A DNA stretch of 64,000 nucleotides, from positions 1-64,000 of the forward strand of contig DXGV01000026.1 of assembly GCA_019113745.1 (NCBI GenBank). The letters are read 5' to 3'. The notes under the pieces are model-generated. The model had not been told where the DNA came from. It was given only the letters and a program-made list of their open reading frames with translations, and ran no database searches. Source of the DNA: Candidatus Blautia intestinavium (GTDB taxonomy: Bacteria; Bacillota; Clostridia; Lachnospirales; Lachnospiraceae). The position numbers were made by a program, and so were the translations under genes. Within the stretch, counting starts at the first letter, position 1, and the number at the start of each line of letters is the position of its first letter. This document shows positions 18,796 through 27,064 of this stretch, one piece after another.

Positions 18796-19371
18796 ATGCA
18801 GCTTTTAAAAGACCGTATTCTGAAAGATGGAATCGTAAAACCGGGAAATATTCTGAAAGTAGACAGTTTTCTGAATCATCAGATGGACATTACGCTTATC
18901 AACGAAATCGGCAAAGAATTTAAAGCCCGTTTCTCAGACTGTCCTGTCACAAAGATCTTAACTATCGAGGCTTCCGGTATCGGGATTGCCTGTATCGCAG
19001 CTCAGTATTTTCATGTTCCAGTTGTTTTTGCCAAAAAAGCCCAGAGCCTGAATCTGGACGGAGAAATGTACTGCTCTAAAGTAGAATCCTTCACACACAA
19101 AAAGGTATATGATGTGATTTTATCCAAAAAGTTTCTGGGACCGGATGATCATGTTCTCCTGATCGACGATTTTCTTGCCAATGGCTGCGCCCTTCTGGGA
19201 CTGATCGAAATTGTAAAGGAATCCGGCGCTACTCTTGAGGGAGCCGGCATTGTTATTGAAAAAGGCTTTCAGGACGGCGGAAAGAAGATCCGGGATATGG
19301 GTGTCCGCCTTGAATCTCTCGCAATTATCGATTCTATGACAGACGATTCACTGACCTTCCGGGAAGACTGA
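18796..19371 (+). CDS. xpt: xanthine phosphoribosyltransferase
   Basis: Salvages xanthine with PRPP to XMP. The 191-residue protein has the PRPP-binding loop [17 protein letters not shown] and the N-terminal [19 protein letters not shown] typical of Gram-positive Xpt. The ribosome site AAAGGAGA fits the ATG at 18796. It is a single-gene unit with its own promoter and terminator. Homologues are usually followed by a permease (pbuX) and preceded by a guanine riboswitch; neither is here. Confidence 0.95.
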   Translation: MQLLKDRILKDGIVKPGNILKVDSFLNHQMDITLINEIGKEFKARFSDCPVTKILTIEASGIGIACIAAQYFHVPVVFAKKAQSLNLDGEMYCSKVESFTHKKVYDVILSKKFLGPDDHVLLIDDFLANGCALLGLIEIVKESGATLEGAGIVIEKGFQDGGKKIRDMGVRLESLAIIDSMTDDSLTFRED

Positions 19372-19430
19372 TCTTCCCAGAAGTTCTCCAGCTTCAGCAA
19401 TCCGTAAAATCTGCATCAGATTACAATATC

Positions 19431-19466
19431 AGCCCGGAAAGTCCGACTCTCAGGCCTTTCCGGGCT
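19431..19466. terminator. bidirectional terminator between xpt and the lipoprotein gene
   Basis: AGCCCGGAAAG pairs with CTTTCCGGGCT over a short loop. It is followed on the plus strand by a T-rich stretch and serves xpt. The lipoprotein gene ends at 19481 from the other side, so the same hairpin can end it. Confidence 0.75.
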
Positions 19467-19480
19467 GTTTCTATTGTCTT

Positions 19481-21001
19481 TTATTTTTCATTCTTTTCAT
19501 CTGCCATCGTAAGTCTTGTCCGTTCCGGCGCCTCCTCTTCAGGCGTTGGGCTTGGCTCTTCTTCATCCGCCATTGACTCTGCTTTCGGCGTTGCTGTAGG
19601 CTCCGGCGTGGACGTCGCTTTCGGCGTTGCCGTTGGTTCCGGTGTTGACGTTGCCTTTGGCGTCGCCGTTGGCTCCGGCGTCGGCGACGGTTCCGGGGTT
19701 GGCGTTGCCTCCGGAGTCACCTCATCTTCTGTATAATAGCCGTTATCAATCAGGATTTCGTAATTATCCGCGTCAACCACCTGGGATTCACAGAGGTACG
19801 CGCCTACAATCTTCACTCCATTATCATAAGATTCATAGTCGTTTACTTCCGGCTCCTCGGCCTCGGGATCCTCCTCCCGCACAAGATAGGCGTCTACCAT
19901 ATCCTCGCACCGCGCCGCCATTTCTCTTGGATCCATAAAAATACTGAAGCTCATCCTTCCTGAAGCAATACTCTTCACTGCCTCCGCGTCGCAGCCGACT
20001 CCTGTGATCATCGGCCACTCTTCACTGCCGACGGCAATCCCCTGCTGATCCAGGACAGAGCCGATCTGCAGAGCAGCCTCGTCAAACCCTGTACAGATAA
20101 TGTCGGGAACTTCTCCGGTCTCATAATACTCTTCCAGTGTTTCCTGCATCCTGCTTTCTGCCAGACTGCCGCTCCAGCGCAGAAGACCGGTATCGTCAAA
20201 AGAAATTTTTCCGGAAGGACATTCCAGAGTTCCGTCATCCAGATAAGGCTGGAGCACCTCCATCAGCCCGTTGTACAAAAACAGCGCCTGGGAATCATCC
20301 AGAGATCCCATAAAAAATTCTATGGTTCTGGAGCCTTTCTCCTCTCTGACTTTATCCAGATCCTGACGTTCCACAATCTCTTTGCCAATCTGGCGTCCTA
20401 CCTGGCGTCCCCCGAAAGCAGTATAATAATTTACAGCGTTCGTATCCATAATCAGCTCGTCATAGGAGAACACAGGAATATCCGCTTCTTTCACATCGGC
20501 AAGGACATCAGGAAGCCCATAAGGATCCACAGGCGCTATAATAAATGCAGCCACCTTTTCTTCTGTCAGTTCCTGGATCTGGGACACCTGCCTGGATACG
20601 TCTCCCTCTGCGTAATCAATAAGCGGTTCATAACCGTCTTCCTCGAGATTACTCTCCAGAGCCTCCGCATCCACAGACCATTCGTCCTCATCGGGAAGCA
20701 GTACCGCAACCTTCAGCGCCTCCTCTTCATCCTCTGTCTCTTCCGGCTCTTCTTCCGTCTTATCGTCGGAATCTGGTTCATCATTTTCCTTCTTTTCTTC
20801 CTGGTTTTTTTCCGTTTTTTTGTCTCCGTTTACACTGGCATCCTCTGTTTTCTCACCGTCTTCCGTAATCTCTCCGGAACCTTCGCCCTCTGTCTGGGCG
20901 CTTTCGCTGGCTGCTTCTGTCGCTTCATTTTCACCGCAGCCGGCCAGAGAGACGGAAGCAATAATGATTCCCAACAAAATACCTGCGGTCTTTTTTTTCA
21001 T
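19481..21001 (-). CDS. sugar-binding-type lipoprotein with low-complexity ends
   Basis: A 506-residue exported lipoprotein: signal peptide with lipobox LAGC near residue 22, then about 70 residues rich in Glu, Asp and Lys, then a periplasmic-binding-protein type I fold (VAVLLPDEDEW, FIIAPVDPYGLPDVL, ICTGFDEAALQIG) like galactose/ribose binders. It ends in about 80 residues of Pro-Thr-Glu repeats built on TPEPTATPKATS. No ABC permease or ATPase gene is near, so it may work with a distant transporter or as a sensor. It follows a transcription regulator by 17 bp and is likely in one operon with it. Confidence 0.8.
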   Translation of the reverse strand: MKKKTAGILLGIIIASVSLAGCGENEATEAASESAQTEGEGSGEITEDGEKTEDASVNGDKKTEKNQEEKKENDEPDSDDKTEEEPEETEDEEEALKVAVLLPDEDEWSVDAEALESNLEEDGYEPLIDYAEGDVSRQVSQIQELTEEKVAAFIIAPVDPYGLPDVLADVKEADIPVFSYDELIMDTNAVNYYTAFGGRQVGRQIGKEIVERQDLDKVREEKGSRTIEFFMGSLDDSQALFLYNGLMEVLQPYLDDGTLECPSGKISFDDTGLLRWSGSLAESRMQETLEEYYETGEVPDIICTGFDEAALQIGSVLDQQGIAVGSEEWPMITGVGCDAEAVKSIASGRMSFSIFMDPREMAARCEDMVDAYLVREEDPEAEEPEVNDYESYDNGVKIVGAYLCESQVVDADNYEILIDNGYYTEDEVTPEATPTPEPSPTPEPTATPKATSTPEPTATPKATSTPEPTATPKAESMADEEEPSPTPEEEAPERTRLTMADEKNEK

Positions 21002-21018
21002 GCTTCTGTCCTTTCTGT

Positions 21019-21645
21019 CTACAGTCCTTTATAGTCCTTCGCCAGGGTTTTCAGATAATCACGATAGGCAGACGCTATTTTCTTCGGTTTTACAATATGT
21101 ACATCCTGCCCCATTGTGGTCAGCCACCCGAAAAAATACGGTCCGGATATCTGGGGCGCCGCTACGGATAACTGCCCCGATGTTTTTATCTTATACTTTC
21201 CTATGCTGCCGAAATATTCCCTGATCTCCTCTTCTCTTTCTTTTTTGCAGAGAAGCTTCATGGTTTTTCCGGCTTCTGAAATTTCTTCGCTTCTTACTCT
21301 GGAACTTCCTCCGCCTTCCTCTGTCCGGCTTTTTGCCATGTCCTCGGCGTCGCTCTGGCAGACCGTTCCGGCTTCGCCGTTTTCTGTGGCGTCCTCTCCG
21401 GTCTTTTCCTCAGCCTTCGGCTGCAGGTAATAGCCGCCAGTCCGTCCCCTTTTATATTGAATGTCGTATCCGAAATCCCTCAGCGCTTCCATATCGTCAT
21501 AAATACTTTTACGCTCCGCGCTGATGCCGTACTGGCCCAGATTATCCAGGATTTCCTGCATCGTCACCACCTTATGTTCCCCGGTACCGCTCAGCAGTTT
21601 TTCCAAAATTAGAATTTTTATTTTCTGATTGTGTGATTTTGCCAT
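21019..21645 (-). CDS. HTH regulator with WCX-type C-terminus but no WYL core
   Basis: A 208-residue protein. Residues 1-78 form an HTH_11/DeoR-type winged helix (TMQEILDNLGQYGISAERKS, then YDDMEALRDFGYDI and a GGYYL wing). Residues 80-125 are acidic, Ser/Gly-rich and of low complexity. Residues 128-208 resemble the WCX extension that follows WYL in such regulators (MKLLCKKE, then VHIVKPKKIASAYRDYL). The roughly 80-residue WYL ligand domain appears to be missing, so this is either a reduced regulator or one that lost effector sensing. It probably controls the lipoprotein gene it precedes. Confidence 0.7.
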   Translation of the reverse strand: MAKSHNQKIKILILEKLLSGTGEHKVVTMQEILDNLGQYGISAERKSIYDDMEALRDFGYDIQYKRGRTGGYYLQPKAEEKTGEDATENGEAGTVCQSDAEDMAKSRTEEGGGSSRVRSEEISEAGKTMKLLCKKEREEEIREYFGSIGKYKIKTSGQLSVAAPQISGPYFFGWLTTMGQDVHIVKPKKIASAYRDYLKTLAKDYKGL

Positions 21646-21680
21646 GCCAAACCCCTTGTCTATATTCCGAAAAGAAGAAA

Positions 21681-21709
21681 GGTGTCAAAAGCAGCTTGCT
21701 TTCGGCACC
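21681..21709 (-). terminator. terminator after rubredoxin
   Basis: The arms GGTGCCGAAAGC and GCTTTTGACACC pair with a bulge and are followed on the minus strand by TTTCTTCTTTTC. Confidence 0.65.
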
Positions 21710-21721
21710 CTTCCCCGGATT

Positions 21722-21883
21722 TTAATCTTCCGGTACAAATTCCTCTTTGCCTACTCCGCAGACCGGGCATACCCAATCTTCAGGAAGGTCTTCAAATGCT
21801 GTACCCGGCTCGATACCGTTGTCCGGATCGCCGATCTCAGGATCATATACATATCCGCATGGTTCGCATACATACTTCTTCAT
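21722..21883 (-). CDS. rubredoxin
   Basis: A 53-residue one-iron electron carrier. The two Cys-x2-Cys knuckles are plain: [12 protein letters not shown] at residues 4-15 and VCPVCGVGK at 38-46, with the usual acidic middle ([18 protein letters not shown]). The ATG at 21883 follows GAAAGGAGTTAAC. It stands alone between its own promoter and terminator. Rubredoxins serve oxidative-stress reductases in anaerobes, but the partner is not in this window. Confidence 0.96.
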   Translation of the reverse strand: MKKYVCEPCGYVYDPEIGDPDNGIEPGTAFEDLPEDWVCPVCGVGKEEFVPED

Positions 21884-21946
21884 AATAGTTAACTCCTTTC
21901 AGATTAACAGTCTGTGAACCCGGACATCCGTCCGTATTCATAATTT

Positions 21947-21975
21947 ATTATACCGTCCTCAAATTTTGAAATCAA
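21947..21975 (-). promoter_or_regulatory. sigma-A promoter of rubredoxin
   Basis: TTGATT (21970-21975), a 17-bp spacer and TATAAT (21947-21952) on the minus strand, about 64 bp before the ATG. The -35 lies just 4 bp from the stop end of gatD. Confidence 0.7.
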
Positions 21976-21978
21976 GTA

Positions 21979-22698
21979 CTATTTCAGAAATCTACCGCAT
22001 ATATACGCGTTTGCTTCCTTTTCCTGGCTGTCATCCAGCGGAATCAGTTCCACATCATTCCCGTATTTTTTCTTCAGCGCATGAGAGATCAGCCAGTCGG
22101 CAAGCTGCGGGTTTTTAGGGAGAAGAGGACCGTGCAGATACGTGCCGATCACATTTTTATATACTACTCCTTCATATCCCGTTTTTCCATCATTTCCCGA
22201 ACCGTAAAGAACCTTGCCCAACGGTTTGTTGTCATTTATATACGTCCTGCCGCCATGATTTTCAAAGCCTACCACCGGCATTTCAAACAGCTCACTTTTT
22301 AATATGATATTGCTGATCAGCCTTCCCTCGCCCTGCTCTGTATACATATCCACCAGCTCCAGCCCGGTAATCGTTCCCTGGTCTGTTTTATAATAATTGC
22401 CCAAAAGCTGATAGCCCCCGCAGATGGCGATCACAACGCCATTATCCTCCACATAATCTTTAAAGTCCTTCCGGATTTCTTTAAGCTTTTCACAGACAAG
22501 CATCTGCTCCCTGTCTGATCCGCCTCCCAGAAGTACGATATCAAGAGCGGAAAAGTCTATTTTATCGTTCAGTTCATACGCGATAGTTTCCGCCTGGATC
22601 CCTCTCCACTGGCATCTCTTCATCAGGCACTGGATATTTCCTCTGTCGCCGTACAGATTTAAAAGATCTGGATACAAATGTCCTATAGTAAGCTTCAT
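21979..22698 (-). CDS. gatD: lipid II isoglutaminyl synthase, glutaminase subunit GatD
   Basis: A 239-residue class I glutamine amidotransferase. It supplies ammonia to MurT to amidate the alpha-carboxyl of D-Glu in lipid II. The nucleophile is the Cys in AICGGYQLLG and the catalytic His lies in GTYLHGPLLPKNP. The sequence resembles cobyric-acid synthase CobB/CobQ, but the partner gene murT, whose stop it overlaps by 4 nt, fixes the assignment. Confidence 0.92.
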   Translation of the reverse strand: MKLTIGHLYPDLLNLYGDRGNIQCLMKRCQWRGIQAETIAYELNDKIDFSALDIVLLGGGSDREQMLVCEKLKEIRKDFKDYVEDNGVVIAICGGYQLLGNYYKTDQGTITGLELVDMYTEQGEGRLISNIILKSELFEMPVVGFENHGGRTYINDNKPLGKVLYGSGNDGKTGYEGVVYKNVIGTYLHGPLLPKNPQLADWLISHALKKKYGNDVELIPLDDSQEKEANAYICGRFLK

Positions 22699-24032
22699 TT
22701 TTTCTCTTCCTCCAGTCTTTTAAGTATATTTCTTGTGCTGAAAAGCGCCGTATAATTTACAAGCACATACAGATTTCCCGTTCCGTCGGAAATCCTTTTA
22801 CGGATTGCGTTTTCCACATTTTCTTCCAGCTCAGAAGAGATATCCACATATTTCAGCCGCAGCCGCATATCATAGCACCGGATACCGCTGACAGTAATGG
22901 AACGGATGTTTTCCTCCCGGAAAAGATCAAAATCCACGTCCCACAACCAGGAGATATCAATTCCATCCTGGGCGTTGTCATTAATGACAATGATCACATC
23001 TTTCGGAGATGTGTCCTGCATTACGGCGGAAATATTCTGATTAAACCCTGCCGGATTTTTGGCCAGATTTAAAGTAACGCCTGTGCCGCTGATGCGGAAC
23101 TGTTCCATTCTCCCGTTTTCCGGGTTAAATTTTTTCAGCATATCCTGGAAATGCTCCGCCAAAAATCCCGCGCTTCTTATTCCCGCATAGGCGGCAAGGA
23201 TATTATACACATTGTAAAATCCTTTGTAATCAGCGGAAATCAGCCTGTTTTCCACACGGAAAGATAAACGGTCCCCTACCTTCACATCATAAGCGTCGAA
23301 ATCCGGATCCGGTCTTTTAAATCCACATCCCGGACAGAGATAATCTCCAAGCTGGCTGTAATGGTAAAAGCTGTACTCCAGTTTTGCGCCGCATCTTTTA
23401 CAGAACCGGCCTTCCCGTATCTCATTTGTTTCATTTTTCATCACAGGCTGGCTGATCCCGTAAAAAATGCAGGGATTTCCACTGTCCATCGCAAGATAGG
23501 CGGACAGGGCGTCGTCGCCGTTGACGATCACTTTCATTTCCGGAAGAGTTTTTATCATAGATTCCAGAATGTTCATGGTGATGTCGATTTCTCCGTATCT
23601 GTCCAACTGATCCCGGAACAAATTCGTCATCAGCATATAATCTGGCTTTATTTCCGGGAAAATGTATTTCGTAGAAGCTTCGTCCGCTTCAATACAGGCG
23701 TAATCCGCGTCAATATGCCCGCTGAGCCGCGCTCCCAGAACAAAGGCTGCCGCCACGCCGTTCAGCATATTGGAGCCTGTGTGATTGCAGATCACCTTCT
23801 GTCCCTCTGCCTCCAGAGCCGCGCAGAGCATATTGTTCGTGGTAGTTTTTCCGTTTGTTCCGCAGACCACAAAGATTCCTTTCCGGACCTCCGCCGCCAT
23901 CTCCCGCAGTATGGGGGGATATATTTTCAGCGCGATCTTTCCGGCCCAGGTGACGCCCTGCCTTCCCATTTTTTTACAGATATAGCCTGCGGTTTTCGCC
24001 GCCCACACGGCTATGATTCTTTTCACATTCAT
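22695..24032 (-). CDS. murT: lipid II isoglutaminyl synthase, Mur-ligase-like subunit MurT
   Basis: A 445-residue Mur ligase homologue that activates D-Glu of lipid II with ATP and, with GatD, converts it to D-isoglutamine. The ATP loop GTNGKTTTNN and the MurT-specific Cys4 zinc ribbon (CKRCGAKL, then CPGCGFKRP) are visible; the C-terminal domain is DUF1727. D-Glu amidation affects peptidoglycan cross-linking and lysozyme resistance in Gram-positives. Confidence 0.93.
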   Translation of the reverse strand: MNVKRIIAVWAAKTAGYICKKMGRQGVTWAGKIALKIYPPILREMAAEVRKGIFVVCGTNGKTTTNNMLCAALEAEGQKVICNHTGSNMLNGVAAAFVLGARLSGHIDADYACIEADEASTKYIFPEIKPDYMLMTNLFRDQLDRYGEIDITMNILESMIKTLPEMKVIVNGDDALSAYLAMDSGNPCIFYGISQPVMKNETNEIREGRFCKRCGAKLEYSFYHYSQLGDYLCPGCGFKRPDPDFDAYDVKVGDRLSFRVENRLISADYKGFYNVYNILAAYAGIRSAGFLAEHFQDMLKKFNPENGRMEQFRISGTGVTLNLAKNPAGFNQNISAVMQDTSPKDVIIVINDNAQDGIDISWLWDVDFDLFREENIRSITVSGIRCYDMRLRLKYVDISSELEENVENAIRKRISDGTGNLYVLVNYTALFSTRNILKRLEEEKK

Positions 24033-24097
24033 ATTTTCTGTATCCTCTGCTGTATTCTTCCAAAAGCTGCTTTACAGGTAGTATGCCCTTTTTAATC

Positions 24098-25348
24098 TTA
24101 TCTGTGCGCCCCGGCCATAAACTTCTCAATTTCTTCCGGAGTCTTTGGAATTCCTCTGGTCAGCACGTCGCACCCGTCTTCCGTCACCAGGATGGTATCC
24201 TCGATCCTGATCCCGATTCCCAACTCCTCAAAGTAGAGTCCCGGCTCCAGGGTAAACATCATATCTTTTTCCAGAACTGCCTCATCGTTTCCTACGTCAT
24301 GAGTATATAATCCGATATAATGTCCTGAACTGTGAAAATAGTATTTCATGATCTCTTCCGGCTTCTGGATCATTCCAAGGCGGATCAGTTCCCGGGCCAT
24401 TACCTCCTTGCTGATTTCCTGCAGTTCATTTTTGGGCTGCCCGGGCTTTGTTCTGGCGATTGCCGCTTCCAGTCCTTTCAGCACAACCTCATAAAGCGCT
24501 TTTTGCTGGTCTGTAAAGCGCCCGTTTACCGGAAAGGTCCTGCTTACGTCAGACGCATATCCTCCCCACTCCGCGCCGAGGTCGAAAAGGATCATATCGC
24601 CGTCCTCCATCCTGCGGTTATTAGCCATATAATGCATGATGCAGGCGTTTTTTCCGGAGGCTGCTATTGTAGAAAAGGCGTGTCTGGCATTTCTTGATTT
24701 TAAAGCAAAATCAAAATAAGCCTCTATCTCATACTCATGCATTCCCGGTTTCAGATTTTCCAGAATAGCCTTTACGCCTTCTGTAGTGATCTCGCAGGCT
24801 TTCCTGTGAAGAGAGATCTCTTCTTCTGTTTTCACCTGGCGCATAACCGCAAGATCTGCAAAAGTGTTATGAACTTTCAGATAAGGATAACAGTCCAGTA
24901 CTTTCCGTGTAAATTTCTGCGCCGGATTCTGGGTAAAGCCCTCTTCCCAGTTGGCAATATCCACATAAAGATGTTCGATCGCATTTCTTCTCCCAAAAAA
25001 AGGCAGTTTTTCTTCAAATCTTTCCAGATACTCCACCTGCTGGATCCCTGTTTCGTTTTTCACTGTATCTTTGTCATATGAGATTCCCTGCCAGCGGGCT
25101 TTCATTTCATCCGGATGGTCGATAAACAGCGTCTCTTTATATACTCCATGAATTTTAGAAGCGACAAAAACAGCTTTCGGCTGGTCAAATCCTGTAAGAT
25201 AATAAAAATTTGCGTAAGGGGTAAAGGGAAACATCTGATCTCCCCTGTCTTCTTTTTCTTCTCCGGAAAAAACGAAGCCCACGGAGTTGTCTTCCAGTAA
25301 TTCTCTGTACAAGCCGCGCCTTGACGCATGAAATTCCTTGCTTACCAT
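24098..25348 (-). CDS. pepP: Xaa-Pro aminopeptidase (M24B)
   Basis: A 416-residue aminopeptidase P-type enzyme removing N-terminal residues before proline. The creatinase N-domain is followed by the pita-bread fold with the five metal ligands: Asp in FDLGAEWGGYASDVSRTF (two Asp), His in SSGHYIGLYTHD, Glu in LEPGLYFEE and Glu in IRIEDTILVTEDG. It has no close operon partner: murT starts 65 bp downstream of its stop. Confidence 0.92.
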   Translation of the reverse strand: MVSKEFHASRRGLYRELLEDNSVGFVFSGEEKEDRGDQMFPFTPYANFYYLTGFDQPKAVFVASKIHGVYKETLFIDHPDEMKARWQGISYDKDTVKNETGIQQVEYLERFEEKLPFFGRRNAIEHLYVDIANWEEGFTQNPAQKFTRKVLDCYPYLKVHNTFADLAVMRQVKTEEEISLHRKACEITTEGVKAILENLKPGMHEYEIEAYFDFALKSRNARHAFSTIAASGKNACIMHYMANNRRMEDGDMILFDLGAEWGGYASDVSRTFPVNGRFTDQQKALYEVVLKGLEAAIARTKPGQPKNELQEISKEVMARELIRLGMIQKPEEIMKYYFHSSGHYIGLYTHDVGNDEAVLEKDMMFTLEPGLYFEELGIGIRIEDTILVTEDGCDVLTRGIPKTPEEIEKFMAGAHR

Positions 25349-25467
25349 TTTTGTTTCCTTCTTTCTCTTCTGTCATTTTCATTATGATTTTACGATACTT
25401 CTTTCAGAATATCAATAGAAACAGGGCCTTCTGCGTTTAAATCCGCAAAAGGCCCTGACATATTCTT

Positions 25468-26190
25468 CTATTTCTTATTATCCAGATACTGAAGATACCG
25501 CTCCTGGACCTCTTTCATATAAGTCCGTGAAATTGGTATCACCATGTTTTCCATAATAATGCTGTTGCTTTTCATCCCGATAATGCTTTCCATATTTACA
25601 AAAAAACTCTGGTGGCATCTGATGATATGACTGTTTTTAAGCTGATGCTCAAAATCCGCTAACTTTCCCCTGCAGTGAAATTCTTTGCCGTTTGTCAGAT
25701 GAAAATTCACTGTGTGAAGGCTGCTTGATATATACATAATCTCCTGATGTCTGATCGTATAAATTCTTGCTCTGTAGCGAAAAACGACCGCAGGCTCTCT
25801 AACCATTCCTAGACGGTCCAGAACGGCTTTTACTTCTAAACAGGTTATTGGCTTTAACAAATATTGAAACGCGAATACATCAAAAGCTTCTCTGTAAAAT
25901 CTGTCGCTTCCGGACACAAACACGATCGGAAGCATTTCGTCAATCTTCCGTATTTCTTTCGCTGTATCGATTCCATTTTTCTCTTTCATACAGATTGCCA
26001 GAAAAACAAGATCATACAGATGATCCTGTTTTTCCAAATCCTCTAACAGTTGATTTCCCCTTGTATATTTTGTAATTCTGCTGTCCGCAAGAATATTTCT
26101 GATACATTCTTCCAGAATATCCGCATCCTGCAGAGAATCATCACAGATGGCAACCGCGAACTTCTTCGCAGTATTCATCGTCCGCATCAC
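25468..26190 (-). CDS. LytTR response regulator with Ala at the phospho-acceptor site
   Basis: A 240-residue regulator with an N-terminal receiver (residues 10-125) and a C-terminal LytTR DNA-binding domain (SSSLHTVNFHLTNGKEFHCR, then RCHQSFFVNMESI and PISRTYMKEV). The acidic pair in AICDDSLQDA, the Ser in VFVSGSD and the Lys in QYLLKP are present. However, the expected Asp after VFL is Ala65 (VFLAICMKEKNG; codon GCA). It should therefore not be phosphorylated in the usual way. No histidine kinase is adjacent. Target unknown. Confidence 0.85.
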   Translation of the reverse strand: MMRTMNTAKKFAVAICDDSLQDADILEECIRNILADSRITKYTRGNQLLEDLEKQDHLYDLVFLAICMKEKNGIDTAKEIRKIDEMLPIVFVSGSDRFYREAFDVFAFQYLLKPITCLEVKAVLDRLGMVREPAVVFRYRARIYTIRHQEIMYISSSLHTVNFHLTNGKEFHCRGKLADFEHQLKNSHIIRCHQSFFVNMESIIGMKSNSIIMENMVIPISRTYMKEVQERYLQYLDNKK

Positions 26191-26278
26191 TCCTTCTGAT
26201 ATTTCTCATGACATAGAGGGCAGAAATTCTCAACATGCCATTGAGTAATATTATATCATATTTTTTATCGTGGATTTA

Positions 26279-26287
26279 CCCCCCCCC
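26279..26287. repeat. nine-base C/G homopolymer upstream of the LytTR gene
   Basis: Nine consecutive C on the plus strand (G on the coding strand), directly upstream of a TATAAT box at 26250-26255 whose expected -35 position is poor. The 26191-26442 stretch otherwise holds only this promoter region and the rplQ terminator. Confidence 0.8.
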
Positions 26288-26401
26288 TTATTATTTTTTG
26301 CCTTTTTGCTGTCTAATTATGCTGTTTGCTCCATTTCTGCGCATTTATAGAACAATCTGACACTTTTTCTACATTAACACAAAAGGCATTTTTACAAAAA
26401 A

Positions 26402-26425
26402 GGATATCCGCGCAAACGGATACCC
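26402..26425 (-). terminator. terminator of the alpha ribosomal operon
   Basis: On the minus strand GGGUAUCCG pairs with CGGAUAUCC around a six-base loop and is followed by UUUUUUG. It lies 18 bp after the rplQ stop. Confidence 0.9.
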
Positions 26426-26442
26426 TTTCATAATTTCAGTAA

Positions 26443-26979
26443 TTATACCAGTTCGATCAGCACTTCCATAGCTGCGTCGCCTTTACGCGGTCCGATCTTT
26501 ACGATTCTTGTATAACCGCCGTTGCGTCCAACATACTTCAGAGCTACTTCCTCAAACATCTTCTTAACCATATCTACGTTTTTGGTGTTTTTCTTTCTTC
26601 CTGCGCCCTTAGCCGGTACTTCTTTCACAGGATAGAACACCTTCATCATCTGACGGCGGGCATGAAGTCTGGAAGGAGCGTCTTTTGTGATCTCTTTCTG
26701 AACTTCATCATATACGGTTTTCTTCTTGCCGTCTACGACTTCTTTTACTCTCTTGCCGTCGGCGTCTTTGCGGGCAACCTTTGCTGTAACGGTAACAGTC
26801 TCAAAGTTGTCTTTTTCGCGGACAGCCATAGCGATCAGGCTTTCAGCGATCTTACGGATCTCTTTTGCTTTCGCTTCAGTGGTAACGATCTTTCCGTGAT
26901 ACAGAAGATTTGTCACCTGGTTTCTTAACAGAGCTTTTCTCTGATCAGAAGTTCTGCTTAATTTTCTATATTTTGCCAT
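26443..26979 (-). CDS. rplQ: 50S ribosomal protein L17
   Basis: L17 of 178 residues, longer than the 116-130 usual elsewhere. The core (YRKLSRTSDQRKALLRN, GGYTRIVKIGPRKGDAA) is interrupted after KVARK by a charged insert of about 45 residues reaching PSRLHARRQMM. Clostridial L17 proteins often carry such an insert. The start at 26979 follows GGAGGAAAATAAA; the frame is open to 27048. Last gene of the alpha operon. Confidence 0.95.
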   Translation of the reverse strand: MAKYRKLSRTSDQRKALLRNQVTNLLYHGKIVTTEAKAKEIRKIAESLIAMAVREKDNFETVTVTAKVARKDADGKRVKEVVDGKKKTVYDEVQKEITKDAPSRLHARRQMMKVFYPVKEVPAKGAGRKKNTKNVDMVKKMFEEVALKYVGRNGGYTRIVKIGPRKGDAAMEVLIELV

Positions 26980-27064
26980 TTTATTTTCCTCCATCTGCGG
27001 GACATCAGAACACGCTTGTTCGGACTTACTGCACTGATGCTTTGGCACCCCGCCCTATATTTTA

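Noticed and set aside
19590-19700. CRISPR-like short tandem repeats
   Set aside because: They are in-frame codons of the Pro-Thr-Glu tail of the lipoprotein, not spaced repeats with unique spacers.
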